Shown here piece by piece: positions 23,505 to 32,173 of a stretch of DNA of 38,614 bases (position 1 is its first letter; every line of letters starts with the position of its first letter). The DNA is from Vicinamibacteraceae bacterium (GTDB lineage Bacteria > Planctomycetota > Phycisphaerae > Phycisphaerales > UBA5793). The DNA lies in assembly GCA_011525805.1 (NCBI GenBank), contig WYBR01000091.1:1-38614 (forward strand). The letters run 5' to 3'. The notes beneath the pieces are model-generated. The model had not been told where the DNA came from. It saw only the letters and a list, made by a program, of their open reading frames with translations, and searched no databases. Both the position numbers and the translations under genes were made by a program.

Positions 23505-26173
23505 ACGAAAACACTCCCCGCCAGCCGAGCTACACCGTTGCCCGCTTCTGGCGCTGCGCCCTTCAGGTCAACCCGTCCGGGTACCAATCGAAGTACCGCG
23601 GCACCGAACATGGGCTCGACGAAGCCACCTACAACCAGCAAGTGCTCGACCACTGCCTGGCACAGGGCATCAAGGTCGTCGGTATTGCGGATCACGGCAG
23701 CGTCGATGCCGTCGATAGCTTGCGTCGCTTTCTGGAGCCGCATGACATCGTCGTATTCCCCGGCTTCGAAATCGCGTCCAGCGAGAAGATTCATATGGTG
23801 TGCCTGTTTCCTGAAGGCACGACCAAAGACCAGTTGAATCGCTACTTGGGCCGACTTGATTTGACGGACGTTCAGGACACGGTATGGCCCTCGGGCAAGA
23901 CCTGCCTCGACCTGGCGCAAACCATCTTCGACCTTGGCGGCTTCTGGTACGCGGCCCACATGACGGGTGGCAATGGCTTGCTGCGTCTCAACCAGGATGG
24001 CGGCGGGCTAGTCCACATCTGGAAAACCGAGGCACTAGTGAAAGCCGGCCAGATTCCGGGGCCTCTGGAGGACTTGCCATCGAACTACAAGGATATCGTT
24101 CGCAACAAGAACCCTGCCTACCAGCGGGAGCATCGCATCGCACTGCTGAACGCGAAGGATGTGGCCAAACCGGAGGACCTCGCCGATCCCTGCGCCAGTT
24201 GCTGGATCAAGATGACGCGGCCGAGTTTCGAGAGCTTCCTCACCGCGTTCAAGGATCCGGAGTCACGCATCCGGCTTGGCGGCCTGGCCGACGCGCATTA
24301 CTCCCGACTGGAGAATCTCCGCTTTCATGGGGGCTACCTGGATGGCATCGACATACAGCTGTCGGCGCACTTGAACGCGGTGATCGGCGGACGCGGCACG
24401 GGCAAGTCGACCTTGATCGAGTGCCTGCGCTACGTGCTGGATGTGCCGCCGCGTGCGGCTTCCGCTCGTCGGCAGCATGATGAAATCATCAAAGCCAACC
24501 TTGGTGCGGGCGGTCGCATCGAACTGGAGGTCGTCTCCCGAGCACTGCATGGCAGGCGCTATCTGGTTTCCCGCCGCTACGGCGAACCGCCCATCGTCAA
24601 GGATGAGCGGGGGCAGGTTTCCACGCTGAACCCGCGCGACCTGCTGCCCCGCATCGAAATCTACGGCCAGAACGAGATACTTGAACTGGCTCGTGACCCT
24701 GCAAGCCAGACGGCGATCCTGAATCGGTTCCTGCCCGGCGGCACCTTGCTGACCAGCCAGTTGACGACTATCGCCAAACGGCTCGCCGAGAATCGCGAAA
24801 AGCTGCTGGCTGCAACCCGGCAGAAAGATGAACTGCAGACCCAGGTCGGGCGATTGCCCAAGCTGACCGAACAGGTGCAGCAGTTCAAATCCCTCGGTCT
24901 GGAAAGCAAGCTCGCGCTCGTGCCACTGCTCGAACGGGAACGCCAGCTTTCAAGACGGGTCAATGAGGAGCTTTGTCGAGTCGGCGAAGGATTGTCGGCG
25001 CTGGAGGACAGCCTGCCGGACACGACATTCCTCAGTGAGAAGGCGCTGGACGGGCTGCCACACGCAAGTATTCTCGCCGCGATGCGTACGGTACTGGACA
25101 CGCTTGGCAAGGACTTGACCACGCATCTCACGACTCTGCGCAAGCTGCTTGTGGTGGCTTCTACAACAGCAGAAGGCCAACAAGGGCAGTTGAAGACCGA
25201 GCTCGACGCGGAATCGGAGTCTCTGGAGAAGGTCTTCTCCAGCCTGCCGGCTTTCGCCGGAAAACCCGGCCGCGATGTGGGCCGGGCATATCAGGAACTG
25301 TTGCGCGAGATCGAGTCGATTCGCCCCAGCGAGGCCCGTGTGGGAACCGTGGACAAGCTGCTGGCTGAGCTGGCAGCTCAGCGCAGAAATCTCCTGGACG
25401 AGTTCTATCGCCTTCGGGATCAGCGCAGTGACGAACTTCGGACAGCCGTCAAGAAGCTCAATCGAAAACTCGATGGAAAGCTCCGGTTGAATCTGAAAAT
25501 TGGCGGGCAGCGCAAGGCTTTGAAGGAGTTTCTGCTACAGGTGCCGGGGCTCGGAGAGAAGAAACTCGCCTGGATCGAACAGGCGGGCGACGCTCTGACC
25601 GTACCCGCGCTGGTCCAGGCCATTCGCGGCGGCGAAGACGCCATCAAGACCCTGACCTGGGATTGGGGCATGCAGAACTCGGTCGTCGAAACCCTCGCAC
25701 GACTGGATCGCAGCCTGGTCCTCGAACTCGAAGAGATCGACCTTCAGGACCGCATCCTGATCGAACTGAATATCGCGCACCAGGGCGATGTGTTCAAACC
25801 GCTGGCCCAATTGTCGACCGGCCAGCAATGCACGGCCATCCTGCATCTGTTGCTGTTGGAGAACGACGATCCGCTCATCATGGATCAACCGGAGGACAAC
25901 CTGGACAACGCATTCATCGCCGAACGGATCGTCACACAACTGCGCAGCGCCAAGACGGAGCGCCAGTTCCTGTTCGCCACGCATAACGCGAACATTCCGG
26001 TATTCGGTGACGCGGAGTGGATCGGCATCTTCTCTGCTTCGGATTCCCACGCCGAAATGCCCGCACAAGCCCAGGGCTCCATCGACATGCCGGAGATCCG
26101 TAAACGCGTTGCCGATATTCTTGAAGGGGGCCGGGAGGCGTTCTCACAGCGCAAAGAGAAGTATGGGTTCTAG
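23501..26173 (+). CDS. PHP-domain / SMC-like ATPase (TrlF-type), defence-like
   Basis: This 890-residue protein has an N-terminal PHP-like phosphoesterase region (about 35-280; GIADHGSVD at 61-69). It is followed by a split RecF/SMC-type ATPase: Walker A GRGTGKST (297-304), a long coiled-coil middle (about 420-690), signature LSTGQQ (771-776) and Walker B region PLIMDQPEDNLDN (791-803), with QFLFATHNANIPVFG after it. The domain order matches the TrlF-type PHP-ATPase family, large proteins found in mobile, defence-like settings. Expected activities are ATP-driven sensing of nucleic acid and a metal-dependent phosphoesterase or nuclease. It is the second gene of a four-gene operon. Confidence 0.8.
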   Translation: MNENTPRQPSYTVARFWRCALQVNPSGYQSKYRGTEHGLDEATYNQQVLDHCLAQGIKVVGIADHGSVDAVDSLRRFLEPHDIVVFPGFEIASSEKIHMVCLFPEGTTKDQLNRYLGRLDLTDVQDTVWPSGKTCLDLAQTIFDLGGFWYAAHMTGGNGLLRLNQDGGGLVHIWKTEALVKAGQIPGPLEDLPSNYKDIVRNKNPAYQREHRIALLNAKDVAKPEDLADPCASCWIKMTRPSFESFLTAFKDPESRIRLGGLADAHYSRLENLRFHGGYLDGIDIQLSAHLNAVIGGRGTGKSTLIECLRYVLDVPPRAASARRQHDEIIKANLGAGGRIELEVVSRALHGRRYLVSRRYGEPPIVKDERGQVSTLNPRDLLPRIEIYGQNEILELARDPASQTAILNRFLPGGTLLTSQLTTIAKRLAENREKLLAATRQKDELQTQVGRLPKLTEQVQQFKSLGLESKLALVPLLERERQLSRRVNEELCRVGEGLSALEDSLPDTTFLSEKALDGLPHASILAAMRTVLDTLGKDLTTHLTTLRKLLVVASTTAEGQQGQLKTELDAESESLEKVFSSLPAFAGKPGRDVGRAYQELLREIESIRPSEARVGTVDKLLAELAAQRRNLLDEFYRLRDQRSDELRTAVKKLNRKLDGKLRLNLKIGGQRKALKEFLLQVPGLGEKKLAWIEQAGDALTVPALVQAIRGGEDAIKTLTWDWGMQNSVVETLARLDRSLVLELEEIDLQDRILIELNIAHQGDVFKPLAQLSTGQQCTAILHLLLLENDDPLIMDQPEDNLDNAFIAERIVTQLRSAKTERQFLFATHNANIPVFGDAEWIGIFSASDSHAEMPAQAQGSIDMPEIRKRVADILEGGREAFSQRKEKYGF

Positions 26174-26185
26174 CGAGACTAGAAG

Positions 26186-27427
26186 ATGCTGAGAACAGAT
26201 CTACTGGAAATCATCGCGAATGGCGAGAACTCGGGCGTGGAGTTCAAACGTGACGACGTCCGTCCCGAACAACTCGCCAAGGAGATCGTCGCGCTGGCGA
26301 ACCTGCGAGGCGGAATGGTCCTGCTCGGTGTCGAGGACGATGGCGCCATATCCGGCATTCAGCGCAACGATCTCGAAACATGGGTCATGGACACTGTCTT
26401 CGGCCGCTATGTCCATCCCCTGTTGTTGCCGTTCTACGAGGTAGTCACACTCGAAAATGACAAGCGAGTTGCCGTAGTCTCGATCGCTGCGGGCACGTCC
26501 AAGCCCTATGTACTCCGACACAAAGGGCGCGAAGATATCTATGTACGGGTAGGCAGCACGTCGCGCCTGGCCACCCGGGAGCAGCAAGCCCGCCTGTTTG
26601 AAAGCGGCGGCATGCTGCACAATGAAACGCTGCCCGTCTCGGGCGCGGCCTTTGAAGCACTCGATCGAGAGCGCCTGCAAGACTACCTGTTGACGCTGGC
26701 CGGCGACCGCGAATTACCCGCAACGGATGAAGCATGGCTGCGCCGCATGATCGGCCTGGGATTCATGACGGAGACAGGCGTTGCCACGCCTGTCTGCACG
26801 ATTGCGGGTCTGGTCCTGTTCGGTCGCACGCCACGTCATTTCTTGCGTCAGGCAGGCGTACGCTGGATGGCGTTCAACGGGCGCGACAAGAGCTATCAGG
26901 CGCTCGACGACACGATCTTGGACGGCCCCCTCGTTGGCCGCTTCGATTCGCAAGGTGGCTCTCGGGAATTGATCGAACGGGGCCTGATCGAAGACCTGAT
27001 GGACAGGATGCAGCCATTCATCAGCGTCGAGGAAGAGAAGTTGGCGGAGGGTTTGCGACGGCAACGGACATGGCACTACCCGCCCGAAGCGCTACGCGAG
27101 TCGATCATCAACGCACTGGCTCACCGCGACTGGACGCGTGCGCTGGAAGTCGAAGTCGTGTCGTACACCGACCGGCTGGAGGTCCTGAGTCCTGGCGCGC
27201 TCCAGAACTCCATGACCATTGAAAAAGTGCTCGCGGGCCAACGCTCCCCTCGCAATCAGGTCATCGTGGAGGTGCTGCGTGACTACGGATATGTGGACGC
27301 CCGCGGCATGGGCGTGCGCAACAAGATCGTTCCGCTGATGCTCGAAGGCAACGGTGTTCGACCTGATTTTGAAGCCACCGAGGATCATGTGAGAGTCGTG
27401 CTGCCGAGGTCTGCCGAAAATCCGTAA
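26186..27427 (+). CDS. AlbA_2 / Schlafen-like ATP-binding protein
   Basis: This 413-residue protein starts 12 bp after the ATPase gene. Its N-terminal domain (about 5-140) has ENSGVEFKRDD, LANLRGGMVLLGVEDDG and YVRVGSTSRLATREQ, the AlbA_2 (Schlafen AAA_4) pattern. A C-terminal GHKL-like ATPase (about 290-390) follows, with PPEALRESIINALAHRDWT and DARGMGVRNKIVP. Related proteins are known as transcription regulators or RNA-targeting defence effectors (COG2865 group). Its pairing with the PHP-ATPase suggests a common complex or pathway, which is an inference. Confidence 0.8.
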   Translation: MLRTDLLEIIANGENSGVEFKRDDVRPEQLAKEIVALANLRGGMVLLGVEDDGAISGIQRNDLETWVMDTVFGRYVHPLLLPFYEVVTLENDKRVAVVSIAAGTSKPYVLRHKGREDIYVRVGSTSRLATREQQARLFESGGMLHNETLPVSGAAFEALDRERLQDYLLTLAGDRELPATDEAWLRRMIGLGFMTETGVATPVCTIAGLVLFGRTPRHFLRQAGVRWMAFNGRDKSYQALDDTILDGPLVGRFDSQGGSRELIERGLIEDLMDRMQPFISVEEEKLAEGLRRQRTWHYPPEALRESIINALAHRDWTRALEVEVVSYTDRLEVLSPGALQNSMTIEKVLAGQRSPRNQVIVEVLRDYGYVDARGMGVRNKIVPLMLEGNGVRPDFEATEDHVRVVLPRSAENP

Positions 27428-27465
27428 GGGCACCTGTCTCGAACCGGGGTGACAGTGAGGTTGCG

Positions 27466-27936
27466 ATGCCAACTCTGGGTCTCTTCGATTCAGTGCCGAA
27501 CGATTATCTCCAGTTCGGCCGAGGCGCCTCGTTCGACCCCAAACGGGTTCCGAAGGTGCTCGGTCTCAATAAGGAGGACGTTTCTCGCCTCGCGTCGGTT
27601 TCGGTGAAAACGGTTCGATATGACGACGCCATTCCCGAGCAGGTTCGCGAGCGACTCGAGGAAATTGCGAACACGATCAACATCGTGGCGGAGGCTTTCG
27701 GCGGCGACACGGACAAAACCGTCGCCTGGTTTCGCGCTCGCAACGCGATGCTGGGCGACGTGTCGCCCAGGGACATGATCCGACTTGGACGATATGAACG
27801 ACTGCGCACGTTCATCATCGATGCGATGTCCGATCGGGTCGCAGCACAACGACAGATGGATATCACGATCGGGCAGAATCAGGGTACCGGCGAAAGCCCG
27901 GCTCCTCCAGAGGAAGCTGCACATTTCAGCCACTGA
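27466..27936 (+). CDS. MbcA/ParS/Xre-like antitoxin-type protein
   Basis: This 156-residue protein has an N-terminal HTH-like half (VPKVLGLNKEDVSRLASVSV) and a C-terminal toxin-binding-like half (VAEAFGGDTDKTVAWFRARN, then LGDVSPRDMIRLGRYERLRT). This pattern matches the MbcA/ParS/Xre antitoxins that normally neutralise RES-domain NAD-degrading toxins. No RES toxin is encoded nearby; the next gene is wecB. It follows the AlbA_2 gene by 38 bp on the same strand and probably belongs to the same operon as an accessory regulator. Confidence 0.65.
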   Translation: MPTLGLFDSVPNDYLQFGRGASFDPKRVPKVLGLNKEDVSRLASVSVKTVRYDDAIPEQVRERLEEIANTINIVAEAFGGDTDKTVAWFRARNAMLGDVSPRDMIRLGRYERLRTFIIDAMSDRVAAQRQMDITIGQNQGTGESPAPPEEAAHFSH

Positions 27937-27992
27937 GCTCAGGATGACAAGAACGGTAAAGCGACGACGCCGGTGACGCGGGACTGCAAGCG

Positions 27993-29225
27993 GTGACCAC
28001 CGAAATGAACGCTCACTCGCCCATGCTGATCGACATCATCGCGGGCGCTCGCCCGAACTTCATGAAGATTGCGCCGATCATTCGCGCGATCGAGGCCCGC
28101 GCCGCTGCCGGCGGCCCGCTGCGCTACCGGCTGGTGCACACCGGCCAGCACTACGACGCCCGGATGTCGGGCGACTTCTTCGAGCAGCTCGGCATTCCCG
28201 AGCCGCACGCGAACCTCGAGGTCGGCTCGGGCACCCAGGCCGGGCAGACCGCGGCGATCATGGTCCGCTACGAGCAGTTGCTGCTCGATGCGCCCGCCGC
28301 GCTGTGCCTGGTGGTGGGCGACGTGACCTCCACGATGGCCTGCGCGATCGCCGCGCAGAAGCTGCGCGTGCCGGTGGCGCACGTGGAAGGCGGAATCCGC
28401 TCCGGCGACTGGACGATGCCCGAGGAGATCAACCGGATGGTGACCGACGCGATCACCAACTGGTTCTTCACCACCAGTGAGGTGGCCAACCAGAACCTGC
28501 GGCGTGCCGGCGTCGCCGACGAGCGCATCTTCTTCGTCGGCAACACGATGATCGACACGCTGCTGGCCAACCTCGATCGGCTCAGGCCTCCGCCGTTCTG
28601 GGAGGAGCTAGGCCTGAAGCCGGGCGAATATTTCGTGACCACGCTGCATCGGCCCGCCAACGTCGATGCCGGCGACGCGTTCCTGCGCCTGCTTGCGGCG
28701 ATCGGCGAGGGTACCCGCGGCATGCCGGTGGTGTTTCCGGTGCATCCGCGCACGGCGAAGACGCTGCGTGAGCTGGGAAGCGGCGAGGGCTCCGGCGGTT
28801 CCGGCAGCGGCTCTCGCGGTTCCGAGGGCGGCTCGCGTGGTTCCGGCCGCGGTTCCGCGCTGCCGGCCAACCTCTGCCTGGTCGACCCGCAGCCCTACCT
28901 GGAGTTCAACTGGCTGGTGAAGCACGCGCGCGCGGTCATCACCGACTCCGGCGGCATCACCGAGGAAACCACCGTCATGGGCGTGCCCTGCCTCACGCTG
29001 CGCGACACCACCGAGCGGCCCGAGACGATCACGCTCGGCACCAACGAGTTGATCGGCACCGATCCGTCCAGGCTGAAGCCCGCGCTCGATCGGCTGTTCG
29101 CGGGCCAGTGGAAGAAGGGCGCGGTGCCGCCGTTGTGGGATGGGCGCACTGGCGAGCGGATCGTCGGGGTGCTGGAGGGGCTGGCGGTGGATGGGCGGCT
29201 GGGCACGCTGAGCGTGCCGGGTTGA
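27993..29225 (+). CDS. wecB: UDP-N-acetylglucosamine 2-epimerase (non-hydrolysing)
   Basis: This 410-residue protein interconverts UDP-GlcNAc and UDP-ManNAc. It has the family motifs GARPNFMKIAPI, VHTGQHYD, LVVGDVTSTMACAIAA, VAHVEGGIRSGDW, MPEEINRMVTDAI, VTTLHRPANVD, PVHPRT and ITDSGGITEETTVMGVP. The start may be GTG 27993, ATG 28005 or ATG 28023; similarity with the relic at 23074 begins near the last. It is longer than usual because of a Gly/Ser-rich insert (about residues 262-288). It provides ManNAc-type precursors for the polysaccharide and is the intact partner of the upstream fragment. Confidence 0.9.
   Translation: MTTEMNAHSPMLIDIIAGARPNFMKIAPIIRAIEARAAAGGPLRYRLVHTGQHYDARMSGDFFEQLGIPEPHANLEVGSGTQAGQTAAIMVRYEQLLLDAPAALCLVVGDVTSTMACAIAAQKLRVPVAHVEGGIRSGDWTMPEEINRMVTDAITNWFFTTSEVANQNLRRAGVADERIFFVGNTMIDTLLANLDRLRPPPFWEELGLKPGEYFVTTLHRPANVDAGDAFLRLLAAIGEGTRGMPVVFPVHPRTAKTLRELGSGEGSGGSGSGSRGSEGGSRGSGRGSALPANLCLVDPQPYLEFNWLVKHARAVITDSGGITEETTVMGVPCLTLRDTTERPETITLGTNELIGTDPSRLKPALDRLFAGQWKKGAVPPLWDGRTGERIVGVLEGLAVDGRLGTLSVPG
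28777..28857 (+). repeat. Gly/Ser-rich low-complexity insert within wecB
   Basis: Repeats of GGCTC/GGTTCC-type units encode a run rich in Gly, Ser and Arg, about 27 residues. It lies between the TLRELG helix and the NLCLVDPQPYLEF segment, where other family members have a short loop. It looks like a slippage expansion that stays in frame. Confidence 0.7.
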
Positions 29226-29352
29226 GCGGCGTATGCGGGTGCGCAGCGCAGAGGCGCAGAGGTGTGTGCCTGCGCAGCAGGGCAGCAGGGCAGCAGCACC
29301 CCCGGCAGTAGCGCAGCCGCCGCCCGCCGCCCGGCGGGGGCAGGTCAGCCCC

Positions 29353-29418
29353 GCAACAAAATGTTGCGCTTTCGTGCGTGGAATGCGTTCCACGCGGGGA
29401 AACGCAACAAACGGTCGC
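29353..29418 (+). repeat. 66-bp REPIN-like palindromic element, copy 5
   Basis: It starts GCAACAAAATGTTGCGCTT, has a perfect centre CGTGGAA-TGCG-TTCCACG, and ends AAACGCAACAAACGGTCGC, so the right outer arm is degraded. The rest of 29226-29585 shows no gene, only G+C-rich simple sequence. Confidence 0.88.
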
Positions 29419-29585
29419 GCGGCCACTGCGCGGCGACGCAACGTGCGCTGCTTGGGCCGAATGTGACGATCCCCGGAGCGCCTGCTCGCGGGGACTCGGC
29501 CGAACGGATGAATGCAGGAAGGGGGTGCAGGGGCTAGATTGAACAAATCGATGGCGGACTCGCGCCAGCATCCCAAAAATGTGAT

Positions 29586-30026
29586 ATGATTCGCTGGCGG
29601 TTCCGAACCTATGTCAGTCCGTCCGGGCGCAACGACGTTCAGGATTTCGTCGATGCACTCGAGGTCGATGCCCAGGTCAGGTTCGCTGTCGAATTGAAAT
29701 ACCTGGCCGTTTCGCCGCCGCCCGAATGGCATGAGCCGCGAGCACGGAAGCTCAGAGGTCGCGAGGGTCTGTTCGAGATCAGGTTCAAGGCCGGCAATGT
29801 CCAGCAGCGCCCGATCGGTTTCTTCGGTCCGGGTCCTGCTGAGTTCACCATCCTCGTTTGGGCAATTCACAAGCAGAATGTCTACAAGCCTGCAAAAGCG
29901 CTCGACACTGCCGACACCCGGCGCAAAGCGGTCCTCGGGGGCAGCGCCGGCACTTCTCCTCTCACGATCGATGGAGAAGACGTTCCGCCGGATGAAGAAT
30001 CCGCAAGCGCGGCGGGCCTACGTTGA
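29586..30026 (+). CDS. RelE/HigB-like (Gp49/DUF891-type) toxin
   Basis: This 146-residue protein begins MIRWRFRTYVSPSGRNDVQD. It contains KYLAVSPPPEWHEPRARKL, EGLFEIRFK and RPIGFFGPGPAEFTILVWAIHKQ, a strand-rich pattern of RelE-superfamily HigB/Gp49 toxins that cleave mRNA at the ribosome. The C-terminal 30 residues are longer than usual. It overlaps the following XRE gene by 56 bp, so toxin precedes antitoxin as in HigBA pairs. No clear Shine-Dalgarno is visible, and a shorter start cannot be excluded. Confidence 0.75.
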   Translation: MIRWRFRTYVSPSGRNDVQDFVDALEVDAQVRFAVELKYLAVSPPPEWHEPRARKLRGREGLFEIRFKAGNVQQRPIGFFGPGPAEFTILVWAIHKQNVYKPAKALDTADTRRKAVLGGSAGTSPLTIDGEDVPPDEESASAAGLR

Positions 30027-30348
30027 AGCGGAAGTGGCGTCGGGGCTCGCGCACCAGATCCGCGCGCTTCGTACCCAGCGCGGCTGGACGCAGAAGGATC
30101 TCGCGGCCAGGCTCGGCACGACGCAGGCGGCCGTTTCGCGGCTCGAAGATCCGTCCTACGGCCGACCCAGCATCAAGACCCTGCTCGACGTCGGCGCTGC
30201 GTTCGACGTCGCCCTCCAGGTGCGCTTCGTCTCGTTCGTGCGTCTGCTTCAGGAGACCCAGAGCGTTTCGCGCGAGCAACTCGAAGTCGAGCCGTTCGAC
30301 GTCGAGGCGCAGAGAGCCGCATTCCATCAGGATGCCCCCGACACGTGA
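29971..30348 (+). CDS. XRE-family antitoxin (HigA-like)
   Basis: This 125-residue protein (start ATG 29971) has a Cro/C1 HTH at about 29-85: LAHQIRALRTQRGWTQKDLA, ARLGTTQAAVSRLED, SIKTLLDVGAAFDVALQVRF. It is the usual partner and repressor for HigB/Gp49-type toxins. The frame stays open upstream into the toxin gene, but only the part from 29971 has family character. The C-terminal tail (about 85-125) would contact the toxin. Confidence 0.8.
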   Translation: MEKTFRRMKNPQARRAYVEAEVASGLAHQIRALRTQRGWTQKDLAARLGTTQAAVSRLEDPSYGRPSIKTLLDVGAAFDVALQVRFVSFVRLLQETQSVSREQLEVEPFDVEAQRAAFHQDAPDT

Positions 30349-30438
30349 CCGTCCCCACCGGCCCGAACGCGCCCACCTGACGGCGCCCCGCCGCCCGCCT
30401 CGAGGCCACGCCTCCTCTGCGATGCGCCGCCACTCTAC

Positions 30439-32139
30439 TTGACGCCTCTCTCCCTCTACTGCCACACCCTGCGCTGGCTGAAACCGGTGCAGATCTGGGG
30501 GCGCGCGTGGTTCCGCCTGCACCGGCCGCGCCCTGATACCCGACCGGCACCGCCGCTGCGCCCGTCGCGCGGCGCGTGGGTGCCGTGCCGGCGCACCCCC
30601 TCGATGACCGGTCCCGCGCGCTTCCGGTTCCTGTCGGTCGAGCGCGAGCTCGCCGCGCCCGCCGACTGGAATCGTGCCGACTGGCCCCGCCTGTGGCGCT
30701 ACAACCTTCACTACTTCGACGACCTGGCGGCAGAGGGCGCAGCCGACCGCGCGTCGTGGCATTGCGCGTTGATCGAGCGCTGGATCGCCGACAACCCGCC
30801 GGGGCGCGGCACTGGGTGGGAGCCCTACCCGGTGTCGCTGCGGATCGTGAACTGGATCAAGTGGGGCCTGGCCGACGGCGGCGGCCCCTGTGTCGAGCAG
30901 GCGCGCTTGTCACCGGCGGCCGTGCACAGCCTCGCCGTGCAGGCCCGCTGGTTGCGCGGCCGGGTCGAGCGTCACCTGCTGGGCAACCACTTGTGGGCTA
31001 ACGCGAAGGCGCTGGTCTTCGCCGGCGCGTTCTTCGATGTCGGCGAGGCCGCCCGCTGGCGCGACGAGGGCCTCGCGTTGCTGCACCGCGAGCTGCGCGA
31101 GCAGATCCTGCCCGACGGCGGACACTTCGAGCGCAGCCCGATGTACCACGCGACGCTGCTCGAAGACCTGCTCGACCTCATGCAACTGGCTGCGCGCTGG
31201 CCGGGGCTGGTTGCCGATCCGGAGCTGGCGCCCTGGCGCGCCACCGCGCAGCGGATGTTGCGCTGGCTGCGCGTGATGACGCACCCCGATGGCGGCATCG
31301 CCTTCTTCAACGACGCCGCCTTCGAAGTCGCGCCGGATCTGGCCGCGCTCGAAGACTACGCTGCGAACGCGTGCGGGCTTGCGCACGCGAGCGACGCTTC
31401 GTTCGGCGACCAGGGGTCGCGAGTCGTCTCGCTGCCCGAACCGGAGCCATCGATCGCTACGCTCCGCGATTCGGACCCGTCTATCGCCGCCCTGCCCGAT
31501 TCGGGCTACGTCCGACTGCAGGCCGGCCCCGCCGTACTGATCGCCGACGTGGGCGCGATCGGCCCCGACTACCTGCCCGGCCACGCGCATGCCGACACGC
31601 TTGCCTTCGAGCTTTCGCTGCACGGGCGCCGTGCGATCGTCAACAGCGGCACCTCCACCTACGAGGCCGACGCCGAGCGGCTGCGCCAGCGCGGCACGGC
31701 GGCGCACAACACGGTGGTCGTCGACAGCGCCGATTCCTCCGAGGTCTGGAGCAGCTTCCGCGTGGCGCGGCGCGCGCGCCCGATGAACGTGCAATGGGGC
31801 AGCGACCCCGACGGCACGCTGTGGCTGCGCGCCGCGCACGACGGCTATCTGCGTCTGCCGGGCAAGGTCATCCACCATCGCGAATGGCGGCTGCGCCCCG
31901 GCAGCCTGCGCGTCGTCGATCGCCTCGAAGGGCGGTTCGCGAGCGCCGAAGCACGGTTCCACCTGCATCCCGATGCCGATCCGCGCGATCTCGGCGTGGG
32001 CGCAGACAGCGGGCTGCGCATCGAGGCCTCCACCTGGCATCCCCGTTTCGGCGTGAGCGAGCCGAACCGCGTGCTGGTTGCAGACTTCAGCGGCCGTGCC
32101 GAGCACGTCACCGAATTCCGATGGCCCGTTGCCGGCTGA
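30439..32139 (+). CDS. Heparinase II/III-family polysaccharide lyase-like protein
   Basis: This 566-residue protein has the all-helical toroid N-terminal domain with RLWRYNLHYFDDLAAEG, WEPYPVSLRIVNWIKW, LLGNHLWANAKALVFAG and GGHFERSPMYHATLLEDLLD. The C-terminal beta-sandwich follows, with YLPGHAHADTLAFELSLHGR and AAHNTVVVD. Family members cleave or trim uronic-acid polysaccharides; in EPS loci the exact job is unsettled. No signal peptide is evident. A small insert repeats EPSIATLRDSDPSIAALPDS. The TTG start at 30439 is the first plausible one. Confidence 0.85.
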   Translation: MTPLSLYCHTLRWLKPVQIWGRAWFRLHRPRPDTRPAPPLRPSRGAWVPCRRTPSMTGPARFRFLSVERELAAPADWNRADWPRLWRYNLHYFDDLAAEGAADRASWHCALIERWIADNPPGRGTGWEPYPVSLRIVNWIKWGLADGGGPCVEQARLSPAAVHSLAVQARWLRGRVERHLLGNHLWANAKALVFAGAFFDVGEAARWRDEGLALLHRELREQILPDGGHFERSPMYHATLLEDLLDLMQLAARWPGLVADPELAPWRATAQRMLRWLRVMTHPDGGIAFFNDAAFEVAPDLAALEDYAANACGLAHASDASFGDQGSRVVSLPEPEPSIATLRDSDPSIAALPDSGYVRLQAGPAVLIADVGAIGPDYLPGHAHADTLAFELSLHGRRAIVNSGTSTYEADAERLRQRGTAAHNTVVVDSADSSEVWSSFRVARRARPMNVQWGSDPDGTLWLRAAHDGYLRLPGKVIHHREWRLRPGSLRVVDRLEGRFASAEARFHLHPDADPRDLGVGADSGLRIEASTWHPRFGVSEPNRVLVADFSGRAEHVTEFRWPVAG

Positions 32140-32173
32140 TTCCCGTCGACTGATCCCCGTCGGCTGATTCCCG
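32133..32173 (+). repeat. Three tandem copies of a 14-bp unit
   Basis: CGGCTGATTCCCGT-type units run head to tail across the heparinase-family stop and the short gap to the next ATG. Each copy contains a TGA. They look like slippage repeats and may have lengthened the gene spacing. Confidence 0.7.
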
